NCBI RefSeq assembly: GCF_004345645.1
Contig: NZ_SLWS01000004.1
Coordinates: 124,001 to 188,000 of the forward strand
DNA length: 64,000 bases
Source: Actinocrispum wychmicini
GTDB lineage: Bacteria; Actinomycetota; Actinomycetes; Mycobacteriales; Pseudonocardiaceae
Direction of reading: 5' to 3'
Shown here: in pieces, positions 51,150 through 60,260 of the stretch
How the letters are laid out: each line of letters starts with the position of its first letter
Numbering within the stretch: position 1 is the stretch's first letter
The notes under the pieces: generated by a model
What the model was told of the DNA's origin: nothing
What the model saw: the letters and a program-made list of their open reading frames with translations, nothing else
Databases searched by the model: none
Program-made: the position numbers and the translations under genes

Positions 51150-51905
51150 CCGCAACCCGACTCCTGTCCCCGCTGCTGGCAAACATCGCCCCGGTCGGCG
51201 CTCGACGAGCACCTGCACGGACCATGGAAACCAGGCGGGTTCATGTCCACCGAATCCCGGCGCGCGGTCCGTCGCCGCAAAGGGTTGTCGACGTGGCGGT
51301 TGGTCCGCTACGCCGACGACTTCGTCGCCCTGGTCTTTGGCAGCCAGGAAGACACTGCGGCGTTGCGCGAGGAGATCGCCACGGTGCTCGCGCCGATGGG
51401 GCTCCGCCTATCCGAGGCGAAGACCCAGGTCGTGCACATGGCTGAGGGATTCGACTTCCTGGGGTTCCACGTCCAGTGGCGCCGCAAGCGAGGCACGAAC
51501 CGGTGGCACGTATGCGCCTTCATCGCTAACCGTCCTATTCGGTGGGTGAAAGCAAGGATACGTGCCCTCACAAACAGGTTGTCGCAGCAGAGCATGGGTT
51601 CCGTGCTGATCAGGCTCAACCAGATCATGCGCGGATGGGCCAACTACCTTAAGCACGCCGTGGCCAAGCACACCTTCGATATCCTGGAACACTTCGTCTG
51701 GTGGCGAGTGATCAGGATGCTGAGGATACGGCACCGCTGGAGGTGGAAGGATTCCCGTCGCCGGTTTGCCACGCCCACCGGGCGATGGCGACGACCGGCA
51801 ATGGACGGGATCGAGCTGTTCAACATCGCAACGGTGCCGGTTACCCGATGCCGCTACCGCGCCAGCAACATCCCCAACCCTTGGACGCCTGCAAACCACG
51901 CCTGA
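51150..51905 (+). pseudogene. 5'-truncated group II intron reverse transcriptase/maturase
   Basis: Begins in the middle of the RT domain: SALDEHLHGPWKPGG (an out-of-frame piece of LLANI precedes), then RKGLSTWRLVRYADDFVALV with the catalytic YADD, and the maturase domain FDFLGFHVQWRR, MRGWANYLKHAVAKHTFDIL. It ends FNIATVPVTRCRYRASNIPNPW. RT fingers are missing, so it is probably inactive. The intron's 3' RNA domains follow directly. Confidence 0.85.
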
Positions 51906-51921
51906 CAGTAGACATCGTGGA

Positions 51922-51985
51922 GAGCCCGTTGCGCTGAGAGGCGCACGGCGGTTCGGCGAGAGGTCCGGGGAAACGGACCGGGAGC
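51922..51985 (+). ncRNA. Group II intron domain V and VI-like hairpin
   Basis: Domain V at 51922-51954: GAGCCC...TGCGCT-GAGA-GGCGCA...GGTTC, with the catalytic AGC triad and a GNRA tetraloop as in the canonical GAGC/GAAA/GGTTC form. A hairpin GGTCCG-GGGAAA-CGGACC (51962-51979) follows, in the position of domain VI. It marks the 3' end of the truncated intron. Confidence 0.75.
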
Positions 51986-52046
51986 AATCCCAGCACCGCG
52001 CCCCGGGCCCACTCAGCGATCAACATTCGGGCAGATCTTCGCTATA

Positions 52047-52166
52047 TCCGGGACAGTCGGAATCGGTAAGACGTCCCTGGCGGTGCGGTGGGCCCACCGC
52101 ACCGCCGAGCGATTCCCAGATGGGCAGTTGTACATCAACCTCCGCGGCTACGACCCCGGTCGATAG
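52047..52166 (+). pseudogene. P-loop fragment of an NB-ARC/AfsR-type regulator
   Basis: Encodes TVGIGKTSLAVRWAHRTAER then FPDGQLYINLRGYDPG and a stop at 52166. This is the Walker-A region and the following strand of SARP/AfsR-like or NB-ARC ATPases. Both flanks are missing. Confidence 0.75.
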
Positions 52167-52399
52167 CGTCCGTTTCATGCGCGCCGGCGCGGTGTTCGGT
52201 GAGGGCGTGCTGGAGCGTTGCGGGGAAGCCATCCGCCCGTTGCTCGACGGCGTAGCCCGCGTCGACTCCATGCTTGTGGTCGGCCAGGCGTATCGCGTTC
52301 CTGGCACTCGAGGCGTGCGAAATGCCGCTTGCGGTCCAGCTGAGCAGTGAGCTCAAGAGTTCATGAAGCGCGGTCGCGGTGTCGCCTGCCGAGAAATCC

Positions 52400-53030
52400 G
52401 AAGCCTCGCTTGTCGTGGCCGGATCGCGCGGTCTTGGCAGCGCTGCCCGAATCCCTCCCAAGGTCCTACGTGCCGTCGAATTGTCACGCCGGGAACGTTG
52501 CTGCGCTGGCACCGCCGGTTAGTCGCCGCACGGTGGCGGCAGCCGAAACCACCGGGCCGTCCGCCGATCAGCGACGACCTGATCGCCTGATCGTGCGCCT
52601 GGCGAGGGAAAACCGGACCTGGGGTGCGGTGCGTATCCAGCGCGAGTTCGGCCTCCTCGGCTATCGGGTTGCCGCCTCGACCCATCCGCAAGATCCTCCG
52701 TGCCAACAGGATCTCGCCGCCGACGCACCACGACGATACCTGGCGCACCTTTCTGCGCGCCCCAGGCCGACAGTCTGCTGGCGATCAACTTCTTCCACAT
52801 CGACACCGTGACGCTGAAACGCTTGTATGTCGCGTTCGTCATTGAGATCAACACACGTCGGGTCCACCTGCCCGGCGCCACCCAGCATCCGACCGGGCAC
52901 TGGGTGGTTCAGGTGGCCCGCGGTCTCGCCGGTGATCCGGAGGAGGCCGGGCACCGATTCAGATACCTGATTCGCGACCGCGACGCCAAGTTTGTTAGCA
53001 CGATTGGCTTTCCGTGCTGCGACGGATTAG
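52400..53030 (+). pseudogene. Transposase middle part (integrase core), frameshifted
   Basis: Pieces in several frames: TPGTLLRWHRRLVAARWRQP, LIVRLARENRTWGAVRIQRE, GYRVAASTVRKILR, then AINFFHIDTVTLKRLYVAFVIEINTRRVHLPGATQHPTG and RFRYLIRDRDAKF, including two of the DDE acidic positions. The C-terminal part is missing where it meets the condensation-domain gene. Confidence 0.75.
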
Positions 53031-54329
53031 ATCAAGGATTTGATAACCAGCATCTTCTCCATGAAGCTTCACATCCCATGTGACAGCTACCCTTCGCCGG
53101 TCGCTATGCTCTTGCACTCTCAAGGTCAGCGGCGTCCCCCTGAAGAAACAGTCAATACCCCCATCCACGAATTTCCATTCGAATGGAGTGCGAAACTCTG
53201 AGTGATATGCGGACATCGTGGTGTAATTGGTCCAAACTCCGGGTGTGCGGCCTTTCGCGATGAGCATCTCGTCAAATACTTCGGGAGCGCCAATGTGTCG
53301 CAAAATACCGTAGCCAGCGCCGAGATTCGGCATGGCATGGAGGCTGGACTCGAGAAGTGCTCGATACGCTCGGTTGGCTGATGGGAGAATAACTGTACCC
53401 GACAGGGCAAACCATCCGACTGTATTGATCACCGTACGTGGAAGTATCCAATCTCGCAGTTGTAGAATATCTTGGCGGGAATGTCTGGCATGCGGATTTC
53501 GTTGTTGAAGTGATCGGCCATTGTGGACCAGTTCCGTCGCCACTGGGCCGCCGAAATAACTCGTTAGGGCCATACCTAAAACCGCCATGGAGCCCGAAAA
53601 TGCCTCGGGCAAGGCGCGAGATTTAGATGTCTTGTTGAACGATTTGGTCGCTGTCAGTTTTCGCGGAACGATTGTCGGCGTCTTTCCGAAATCGGCTTGA
53701 GGAAGAGGGGTAAGGTCTTGCCAAGGCAGCTTTGTCCATTGGTCAAGTTCAACCCGCAACCCGGGAGATGAAGCGTATGAATTTATGATTTCCGCTGCGT
53801 CGCGATATGGGTATGCCTTTGGGGTCGCTACCTGCATGTCTCTCATTATCTGACGTGCCACAGTCGCGATGTCGGAGCACAATACGGATATCGACTGAAG
53901 ATCGCACACCAAATGATGAACACAAATTAATAACTCTTTTTCGCCTTCCTGCTCACCGATGTTTTCTACAACTACGAACCGCACCATTGATGAGTGAATG
54001 TCGAGCGTCGAAGCGGCGTCAATCGCAATGCGACGTACGGCGGCTTCTCGCTCCGACGGAGGAAGATCTCGAAGACTGGCACGGTCCAGGCGAAAATTCT
54101 CTGATGCACAGGGTATGTACTGTTCCCAGCCGGTTTCGCCCTGTCGAAACGTCGCTCGCAACGCATCATGTTTCTTCCACACATAATCAACGGTCCTGAC
54201 CACCGCGTCATATCTCATTTCGGCGGGCAGAATCTGTCTGACAATAAGTGGGAATCGATTTGGGTTGAGCATTGCAGGCGCGAGCAAGTTGAGATACGCG
54301 GCCTGATCCGTCAGCAATGGAACCTGCAC
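52995..54329 (-). CDS. Stand-alone condensation-domain protein
   Basis: 444 residues from GTG 54329; an in-frame stop 15 bp upstream fixes the start. It is one NRPS-type condensation domain: HDALRATFRQGETGWEQYIP near the N-terminus and CVHHLVCDLQS at 137-146. This keeps HHxxxD (H139, D143), but Gly after Asp is Leu. WFALSGTVIL and WTNYTTMSAYHSEF lie in the C-terminal half. GC is visibly lower than in its neighbours, suggesting recent transfer. The last residues lie in the adjacent transposase relic, so the natural C-terminus may be replaced. It may form an amide or ester from carrier-bound acids, perhaps for the locus at 55.5-64 kb; this is inference. Confidence 0.8.
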   Translation of the reverse strand: MQVPLLTDQAAYLNLLAPAMLNPNRFPLIVRQILPAEMRYDAVVRTVDYVWKKHDALRATFRQGETGWEQYIPCASENFRLDRASLRDLPPSEREAAVRRIAIDAASTLDIHSSMVRFVVVENIGEQEGEKELLICVHHLVCDLQSISVLCSDIATVARQIMRDMQVATPKAYPYRDAAEIINSYASSPGLRVELDQWTKLPWQDLTPLPQADFGKTPTIVPRKLTATKSFNKTSKSRALPEAFSGSMAVLGMALTSYFGGPVATELVHNGRSLQQRNPHARHSRQDILQLRDWILPRTVINTVGWFALSGTVILPSANRAYRALLESSLHAMPNLGAGYGILRHIGAPEVFDEMLIAKGRTPGVWTNYTTMSAYHSEFRTPFEWKFVDGGIDCFFRGTPLTLRVQEHSDRRRVAVTWDVKLHGEDAGYQILDLIRRSTESQSC

Positions 54330-54624
54330 GATGTGTCCACTTCATGTTGCTTGAGGCGACATCAGACACGCGAGGGACTATCTGGCAAGTTGTCGATTGT
54401 CCAACACGTGGCCCAAGAACCCCTTCGGGCGACCAGAGCCGCAATTTAACATGGCCTGGGTGGCGAGATTTCTTCCCCACTTGAACATAGCGTGCTGCGT
54501 CGCCCTGAGCAAGGCCGCAGCGGCGCTTTCCCAATTCGAGTTTCGCAGTTTGATGGGCATACGAGCCAGTCGAGTCAGGAGGCCGATGCGATGAAGGCGC
54601 CTGCGCGGCCGGGAGGCGCACGCC
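54330..54624. other. Low-GC stretch upstream of the condensation gene
   Basis: A minus-strand frame (54378-54560, 60 codons) reads RNSNWESAAAALLRATQHAM but has no recognised family. It may hold the promoter and degraded 5' partner of the condensation-domain gene. Confidence 0.35.
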
Positions 54625-54960
54625 GTGCATAGCTACCTCGGCTCGGTGTCCTCGATGGATTGCACACTGGTCGCCCGAGCTTTCCGTGCGAGGGTTGCTG
54701 CTGGCGATCCGGCACATTGTGTCAACAGCATGTCCCGTGAGCGGCTGTGGCCGGCGCGGCGCCTATTGTTGTTCGCCAGCACGGTGACCTTGGCGTTGAA
54801 CATTACCGAGCCGCTCATTTCCGGCCAGTCGACCACGCCACGTTTGATACGATTGGGCCGCTACTGCTGAGCGGATGGGCGGACTTCGCTCGGAGCAGGG
54901 CGGACGCCCTATTTCAGCCGATACGCTACGTCAACGTCTGGGCGCCGCACGGTCGAGAAT
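54625..54960 (+). pseudogene. DUF2637-like (conjugative element) protein relic
   Basis: The first frame reads LLLFASTVTLALNITEPLIS. After a frameshift a second reads HATFDTIGPLLLSGWADFAR. Together they match the two hydrophobic segments of DUF2637 proteins, which occur on actinomycete plasmids and integrative elements. Confidence 0.6.
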
Positions 54961-55542
54961 GTTCGTCGCGGTTGGTGCCTGACACACGCTGAAGAACAGT
55001 GTATAGAGGCCGACCCGGCTGCGCCTGGCGCGGCCGGCTACCGTGTACCGCAACGCAGGTTCGATGGTGAACATGTGGAAGGGGTAGTCGTAACCGCACA
55101 CGGTGGCTCGTGGCCGGTCGGCAGGTCAAGGGACGGTGGCTGCATTCCTAGGCTCTGGGCGGAGCAGGTTCTGCGTCCTTTCGGGTGATGCGCAACTGCG
55201 TAAGCCGTGCGCTTGAACGTCGGACGTGATAGGCGCGGGTAGGATAGTCTGCATAGGTAGTGGGCGCAACAGGCAAGTTTTCCGGATGAATCTTACCCTA
55301 TTTTTCGCGGGCGTACCGCGTTAAGTCGATTCGTCCTGCCGGTCGGCCGGCCATCGTTCGAACTGCACGGCAATGCCGCGCGGTGATCCCGTCTCGATCT
55401 TGCCAGCGGGTGTGCCGACGGCATACCCTCGTGGTGAGGCGTTGACCGATCTGTGACACTCCGCATCCGATGACGCTGCTATTCGTGCCGTGAAAGCGGC
55501 ACACACGGGGGTTGGCTGCATAGATTCTTGGGAGATTCGTCT
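54961..55542. other. Region upstream of the first StrR-like gene, no gene seen
   Basis: About 580 bp, lower GC in places, without a supported gene. The end carries GGGAGA, the ribosome site of the regulator at 55543. No StrR-type box could be found here. Confidence 0.45.
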
Positions 55543-56589
55543 ATGTCGCATGTCCAATTCTATGGCGCGCCGTGGCAACAGGTCCTGGCGCACGAAGACG
55601 TTGGCAACGAGCTGGATGACACCGGCGGCAGCGAAGCCAGCGTACTAGTTCCAATTGATGCGCTCAAGTTGGCCAACTCGCCGCGCGTCCACGGCACGGA
55701 CGCCGAGCACATCAGGTTGCTAACGGAGATAGGTGCCCCGCTGCCACCCATCCTGGTGCATCGGCAGACCATGCAGGTGATCGACGGCGAACACAGGGTT
55801 CGGGCCGCTGTGTTGCGTGGCGCGGACACCATTGCCGTCGAGTTCTTCGACGGCAATGAGGACGCCGCCTTTATCCTGTCCGTCCAAGCGAACCTCGCGC
55901 ACGGCCTGCCGCTCTCGCTGGCCGACCGGAAGGCCGCCGCGGAACGCGTCATCGAGCGTCATGCCGAGTGGTCGGACCGGGGCATCGCCGCCGCTGTGGG
56001 GCTGTCCGCAGATGCCGTGGCCCGGCTCCGGCGTGGCTCCGCCACGGACAACGATGGGTCCACCGCGAGGATGGGGCGAGACGGGCGGGTCCGACCGATC
56101 GACTCGACGGCGGGCAGGTTGCGGGCCAGTCAGGTGCTGGCGGACAAGCCGCACGCGTCACTGCGGGAAATCGCGAGAGAAGCGGGGATCGCGGTCGGCA
56201 CGGCTCGTGACGTTCGTGACCGTGTCGGACGAGGCATGGACCCAGTTCCCAGCAAAGCTCGCAGGACGACGGCCGTCGAGAGGGAACCGCCGTCCGGGCA
56301 CGAGCCCGCCTTGGAACGAAGAACTCCGGTGCGGGGGTTGGCGGAGACCGATCCCGAGTCGGCCCTGCGATCGTTGAAGAACGACCCGTCGCTCAGGTTC
56401 ACCGAATCCGGCCGGCGGCTGCTGCGGTGGCTGCACGACCATGCTTCGCGGCCGCAGGCCGACACCATACTGGCGTCATCCGTTCCATCGCACTGTGTCG
56501 TGCAGGTCGCGCACATAGCCCGTCAGTACGCGCAGATGTGGCACGGGTTCGCGGAGGTGCTGGAACAGCGAAGCCGCCAGGCGATGTAG
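55543..56589 (+). CDS. ParB/StrR-like pathway regulator
   Basis: 348 residues from ATG 55543 (GGGAGA 6-7 nt before). N-terminal ParB-like domain: VPIDALKLANSPRVHGTDAE, LPPILVHRQTMQVIDGEHRVRAAVLRG, VEFFDGNEDAAFILSVQANLAHGLPLSLADRKAAAERV. HTH near 215-235 (SLREIAREAGIAVGTARDVRDRV). The C-terminal helices end FTESGRRLLRWLHDHAS. It belongs to the family of StrR, NovG and Tei15*, activators of antibiotic clusters. It probably controls the biosynthetic operon together with its paralogue. Confidence 0.88.
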   Translation: MSHVQFYGAPWQQVLAHEDVGNELDDTGGSEASVLVPIDALKLANSPRVHGTDAEHIRLLTEIGAPLPPILVHRQTMQVIDGEHRVRAAVLRGADTIAVEFFDGNEDAAFILSVQANLAHGLPLSLADRKAAAERVIERHAEWSDRGIAAAVGLSADAVARLRRGSATDNDGSTARMGRDGRVRPIDSTAGRLRASQVLADKPHASLREIAREAGIAVGTARDVRDRVGRGMDPVPSKARRTTAVEREPPSGHEPALERRTPVRGLAETDPESALRSLKNDPSLRFTESGRRLLRWLHDHASRPQADTILASSVPSHCVVQVAHIARQYAQMWHGFAEVLEQRSRQAM

Positions 56590-56596
56590 CCCGCGA

Positions 56597-56890
56597 TGGA
56601 AGAGAGGGTGTACGACCGACAGGCTCACCCGCCGGGCGCGATGGTACGGAGCAGGTCCTCGCGATACTGCGAGAGGTCTTGACGCACAGGCCGGAAGGGA
56701 ACGAGATCTCGGTCTACGACCGGCTACCTGACCTCGGGATGACTTCGTCGTGGCTGATGCGGATCGTGCTGGAGGTCGAGCGCGAGTCCTACGTGGAGTT
56801 TCCCGACCCGGCGCTTATCGAGAAGACGTTCGCGTCTGCCCAGTCGCTCATGGCCGTCGTCGACAGCGGTTCATGTGGGACGCGATCCAT
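56597..56890 (+). pseudogene. Carrier-protein fossil
   Basis: Encodes TEQVLAILREVLTHRPEGNEISVYDRLPDLGMTSSWLMRI and VLEVERESYVEFPDPALIEKTFASAQSLMAVVDS. DLGMTSSWL is the phosphopantetheine-site helix of an acyl/peptidyl carrier. No start codon is in frame; ATG 56597 begins a peptide in the adjacent frame that would join after about 15 codons by a one-base shift. A stretch after it may be a decayed partner enzyme. Confidence 0.65.
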
Positions 56891-57099
56891 ACCACTGGCA
56901 GGGACTGCGCCGACTGGGACACGGCAGTCCGGCGCAAGCCCCCCAACCGATCCCGTGGACCTGGCGCGCCGCTTCGTGTTGCGCCATCCGATACTGCGAT
57001 CCTCGATCACGGTCCTGCCCGGACGGCACGCCGGTTCAGCGCGTTCCTGCCGGTGCTGTGGAGCGCCGAGGGACGACAAGCACGGTGGGCCAGGCTCGT

Positions 57100-58125
57100 T
57101 TACATCGCCTGTTGGCCCTGCTGTTCAAGGACGTCCGCGAGGCTGTGCAACATCAGCGCATTGTGCCGGGCGATGTCCGCGATCAGCACCGCACAGTGTG
57201 GTGGGCTGGACGGGACCACCCATGAGTCCTCGGGTTTGAGTGCGTGCCCTTCCAGCCAGCGCAGCAACCGCCGCCCGGATTCGGTGAACCGGAGCGAAGG
57301 ATCCTTTTTCAACGACTGCAGGGTGGCGGTCAAGGTGTCGAACCGCGCCTGTGCCTGTTCGAACTCGGTCTTCGGCGCCTCGTGCCCCTGCTCCGGCGGC
57401 GCGCCTTGTTCCTCGCGATGGTTGACCGGTGCCGGATCGAGTCCACGCCGAACACGATCTCGCACGTCCCGCGCCGTGCCGACCGCGATACCCGCCTCCT
57501 TCGCGATTTCGCGCAGGGACGCACGTGGCCGTTCGGCGAGGATACGGCTGGCCCGCAACCGGCCCTGCGTCGGGTCGATCGGCCGGACGCGACCGTCCCG
57601 CCCGATCCGTGCGGTCAACTCACCGCCGCCGGTGGCCGTTTCGCGCCGGATTGCGGACACGGCACCCGCGGACAGTCCTGCTGCCGCCGCGATGGCCCGG
57701 TCGGACCATTCGGGATGCTGGCGGATGATCTGCTCGGCGGCGGCCTTCCGGTCGGCCAGTGACAACGGCAGGCCGTGCGACAGGTTGGCGCTGACGGACA
57801 ACAGGAAAGCACGGTCCTCGTCGCCGTCGAAGTACTCGACGGCGATGGTCTGCTCGCCGCGTAGGTTCGCCGCCCGCAGCCGATGCCTGCCGTCGATGAC
57901 CCGCATCGTCTGCCGGTGCACCAGGATGGGCGGCAGCGCGGCGTCGATCTCGGCGAGCAGCCTCGTGTGCGCCGGGTTCTCCCCATCAAGGCGTGGCGAC
58001 CCGGAGAAATCGAGTGTGCTGATGGGAACGTTGGCGTGGCACTTCGTGTACTGGTTCTGTTCAGCAGCCTCTCCGGCTACGGAACTACCGACTTCAATCA
58101 ATTCGCCAGTGTCATCCTTCGGCAT
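57100..58125 (-). CDS. ParB/StrR-like pathway regulator, second paralogue
   Basis: 341 residues from ATG 58125 (GGGGGGA upstream). Same plan as the first: LPPILVHRQTMRVIDGRHRLRAANLRG, FDGDEDRAFLLSVSANLSHGLPLSLADRKAAAEQI, RASLREIAKEAGIAVGTARDVRDRV, and C-terminal LRFTESGRRLLRWLEGHALKPEDS. It is divergent from the biosynthetic operon. The StrR-type box lies between them. It and the first paralogue point toward each other, which suggests inverted duplication around the carrier fossil. Confidence 0.88.
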   Translation of the reverse strand: MPKDDTGELIEVGSSVAGEAAEQNQYTKCHANVPISTLDFSGSPRLDGENPAHTRLLAEIDAALPPILVHRQTMRVIDGRHRLRAANLRGEQTIAVEYFDGDEDRAFLLSVSANLSHGLPLSLADRKAAAEQIIRQHPEWSDRAIAAAAGLSAGAVSAIRRETATGGGELTARIGRDGRVRPIDPTQGRLRASRILAERPRASLREIAKEAGIAVGTARDVRDRVRRGLDPAPVNHREEQGAPPEQGHEAPKTEFEQAQARFDTLTATLQSLKKDPSLRFTESGRRLLRWLEGHALKPEDSWVVPSSPPHCAVLIADIARHNALMLHSLADVLEQQGQQAM

Positions 58126-58262
58126 CAAATAAATCCCCCCAAAGAGATTTATGCGTCGGTGTCCGTCGGCGGCGATATTCACACAGTCTGACTAACTGAC
58201 GTTTCTGCCTAACGTGCCGTAGTCATGGTACGCGTCAGCGCGTGACACGGTCAATCGTTCGT

Positions 58263-58291
58263 GTTCAACTGTCGGCGTTGGTCAGTTGACC
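58263..58291. promoter_or_regulatory. StrR-type binding site
   Basis: GTTCAACTG-N11-CAGTTGACC at 58263-58291. The published StrR consensus is GTTCGActG-N11-CagTcGAAC; here the 11-bp spacing is exact and the arms are inverse complements except one base. It lies 28 bp upstream of the candidate -35 of the biosynthetic operon, as expected for an activator, and could serve the divergent regulator too. Confidence 0.8.
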
Positions 58292-58319
58292 AGCCGATAC
58301 TGAGGGTGTGCACGGTTGC

Positions 58320-58349
58320 TTGACATCCTGGGCGAATTTGGCTTAGCGT
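58320..58349 (+). promoter_or_regulatory. Candidate promoter of the biosynthetic operon
   Basis: TTGACA (58320-58325) and TAGCGT (58344-58349) with an 18-bp spacer, 28 bp after the StrR-type box and 67 bp before the first gene. The weak -10 fits activator dependence. Confidence 0.5.
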
Positions 58350-58415
58350 CTGTCGCGCCACATATCGTGACCTGCGTGTAGCACGCTTTGTGTCCGCACA
58401 TGGGGGAAGGAATGC

Positions 58416-58838
58416 ATGGCGAAGCAGTATCCCACCGGTGCGGACGGCCGCGTTTGCCTGACCGATTTCCGGGTGGCCTTCGGTGAGCTGCTGACACTCG
58501 ACCGGCTGATTGACGCGGATGTCGTCGACGACTTGAAAGTTCCGCGGAAATGGGGAATGACCGATGCCGCTGTCGCGGCCGGACTGTGCCGCAAGGCGGC
58601 TTCCGTCGTAGTGGTGACCGCCGATCGGGTTGTTCCGGGACACCGGGTACTGACCGACAGTTTGTCGCTGCTCCGCGACGCGGCCGCGTCGTACACGTTG
58701 ACCGCTCTGCGTGTACTGACCTCCGGATCGGGTGTGAAAAACCAGTTCGACCGCGACAGGCACTGCCACTCTACGGATCTGGTGCGTGGCTGGGATTCCC
58801 GACTGCAAGAGGGCAGACTGGCAGGTCCACGCTCATGA
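58416..58838 (+). CDS. Hypothetical protein, first gene of biosynthetic operon
   Basis: 140 residues from ATG 58416 (GGAAGGAATGC upstream). It reads RVCLTDFRVAFGELLTLDRLIDADVVDDLKVPRKW and SVVVVTADRVVPGHRVLTDSLSLLRDAA, with a basic C-terminus. I do not recognise the family. Its stop overlaps the ligase start by 4 bp (ATGA), so it is coupled to the pathway. A helper or small enzyme; function unknown. Confidence 0.75.
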   Translation: MAKQYPTGADGRVCLTDFRVAFGELLTLDRLIDADVVDDLKVPRKWGMTDAAVAAGLCRKAASVVVVTADRVVPGHRVLTDSLSLLRDAAASYTLTALRVLTSGSGVKNQFDRDRHCHSTDLVRGWDSRLQEGRLAGPRS

Positions 58839-60259
58839 CGCGTCAAGTGCCGTCGCCGCGCCTTTCTGATCTGCTGCACCGGTCCGCCGAACGACGCCCG
58901 GACGCGGTGGCGATCGTCGAGGACGGCACCGAGGTGACGTACGCCCGATTGTCGACGCACGTCACGGATTTCGCGCGATCCCTCGCCGGAGAGGGAATCG
59001 GCTTGGGCAGCAGGATCCTGGTCAGCGCGCGCAGCGCGGTGCGGACGACGGTTTCCCTCTATGCTGCGGCGGAGCTCGGCGCGACGGTGTCGGTGATCGG
59101 TAACCGCTACAGCGACACCCAGCGCGCGATGATCGAGCAGGACTTCACGCCGCATCTCATCCTGACCGAGCAGACCTCCGAACCTGGTCCGGGCGGCGCG
59201 GGCGAGCAGGCCGGGAACCCGGCGCTGGTCATCTACACCTCTGGTTCGTCGGGGCGACCTGGCGGTGTGATCTGCTCACGGGAGGCGGTGTCGTTCAGTG
59301 TCACCGCCATCCAACACATGTTGGGCTACTTACCTGGCGACCGCGTCCTCGCGATCCCGCCGTTCTCCTTCGACTATGGCCTGTACCAACTGTTTCTGAC
59401 CGTGGCTGCCGGAGCCAGCCTGGAGGTGGTCGCGGCGGGGGACGCGGTCGCCACTTTCGCCAGAGCGGGCCGTCGACGGCCTACCGTTCTTCCGGTACTG
59501 CCCGCGCTCGCCCGGTCCTGCATGCCGATCGCGGCTCGTTGGCCCAAGCCCGTTCGAGACGGCGTGCGGCTGATCACCAGTACCGGCGCGCATTGGGATG
59601 ACGTCACTCGCGCCGAACTGCGGGATCTGTTCCCGCACGCCGGTCTGGTGTCGATGTACGGACTCACTGAGTGCAAGCGGGCGTCGATCTCCACTGTGGA
59701 CGAGGACTTGCGCGCGCCGGGTACCGTCGGTCGCCCTCTGCCCGGTACGACCGTGTGGATCGAGCGATCCGATGGTGTGTGGGCCGCCCCCGGCGAAGTC
59801 GGTCAGATCGTGGTGCAGGGTCCGAACGTGATGCGCGGCTATTGGGGCGATCCGGTCCGCACCCATGCTGTGTTCGTTGAGCGTGCGGGCGGCCGTGTCC
59901 TGTTGACCGGAGATGACGGTCACCTGGATGCCGAGGGCAGACTTTACGTGCATGGCAGGCGTGACGGTCAGGTCAAGATCCGTGGTACCAGAGTCGCCGC
60001 CGCCGAGATCGAACGTGCCGTCGTCGGCCTTGAAACCGTCAGCGCGGCCGCACTGGTTCCCGGGCCCCAAGGTGGTGAGCCTGTGCTGTACGTCGAGGGT
60101 GTGGCGTCGGACCCGTTGATCCGACGCCACCTGGGCGGAGAGGTCGGTGCGTGGAAGGTGCCCAACGACATCCGTGTGCTGGCCCGCTTCCCGGTCAACG
60201 ATCGCGGCAAGATCGACCTGGCCGCGCTGCGTGAGCTCGCCGCGGCGCGGGAGAGTTGA
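58835..60259 (+). CDS. AMP-dependent ligase/adenylation enzyme
   Basis: 474 residues from ATG 58835. Adenylation motifs: VIYTSGSSGRPGGVICS (A3), SMYGLTECKRASIS (A5), GDDGHLDAEGRLYVHGRRDGQVKIRG (A7/A8) and FPVNDRGKIDLAAL (A10, catalytic Lys). No carrier domain is attached, so it loads a free-standing carrier, probably the one at 61450-61695. VinN-like ligases of this size activate an amino acid for a carrier in macrolactam pathways. The substrate cannot be read with confidence. Confidence 0.9.
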   Translation: MTRQVPSPRLSDLLHRSAERRPDAVAIVEDGTEVTYARLSTHVTDFARSLAGEGIGLGSRILVSARSAVRTTVSLYAAAELGATVSVIGNRYSDTQRAMIEQDFTPHLILTEQTSEPGPGGAGEQAGNPALVIYTSGSSGRPGGVICSREAVSFSVTAIQHMLGYLPGDRVLAIPPFSFDYGLYQLFLTVAAGASLEVVAAGDAVATFARAGRRRPTVLPVLPALARSCMPIAARWPKPVRDGVRLITSTGAHWDDVTRAELRDLFPHAGLVSMYGLTECKRASISTVDEDLRAPGTVGRPLPGTTVWIERSDGVWAAPGEVGQIVVQGPNVMRGYWGDPVRTHAVFVERAGGRVLLTGDDGHLDAEGRLYVHGRRDGQVKIRGTRVAAAEIERAVVGLETVSAAALVPGPQGGEPVLYVEGVASDPLIRRHLGGEVGAWKVPNDIRVLARFPVNDRGKIDLAALRELAAARES

Positions 60260-60260
60260 C

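Noticed and set aside
52135..52512. Leftward 125-codon frame between the NB-ARC relic and transposase
   Set aside because: Part of it (ALHELLSSLLSWTASGISHA) looks protein-like, but it overlaps two relics on the other strand and has no identifiable family.
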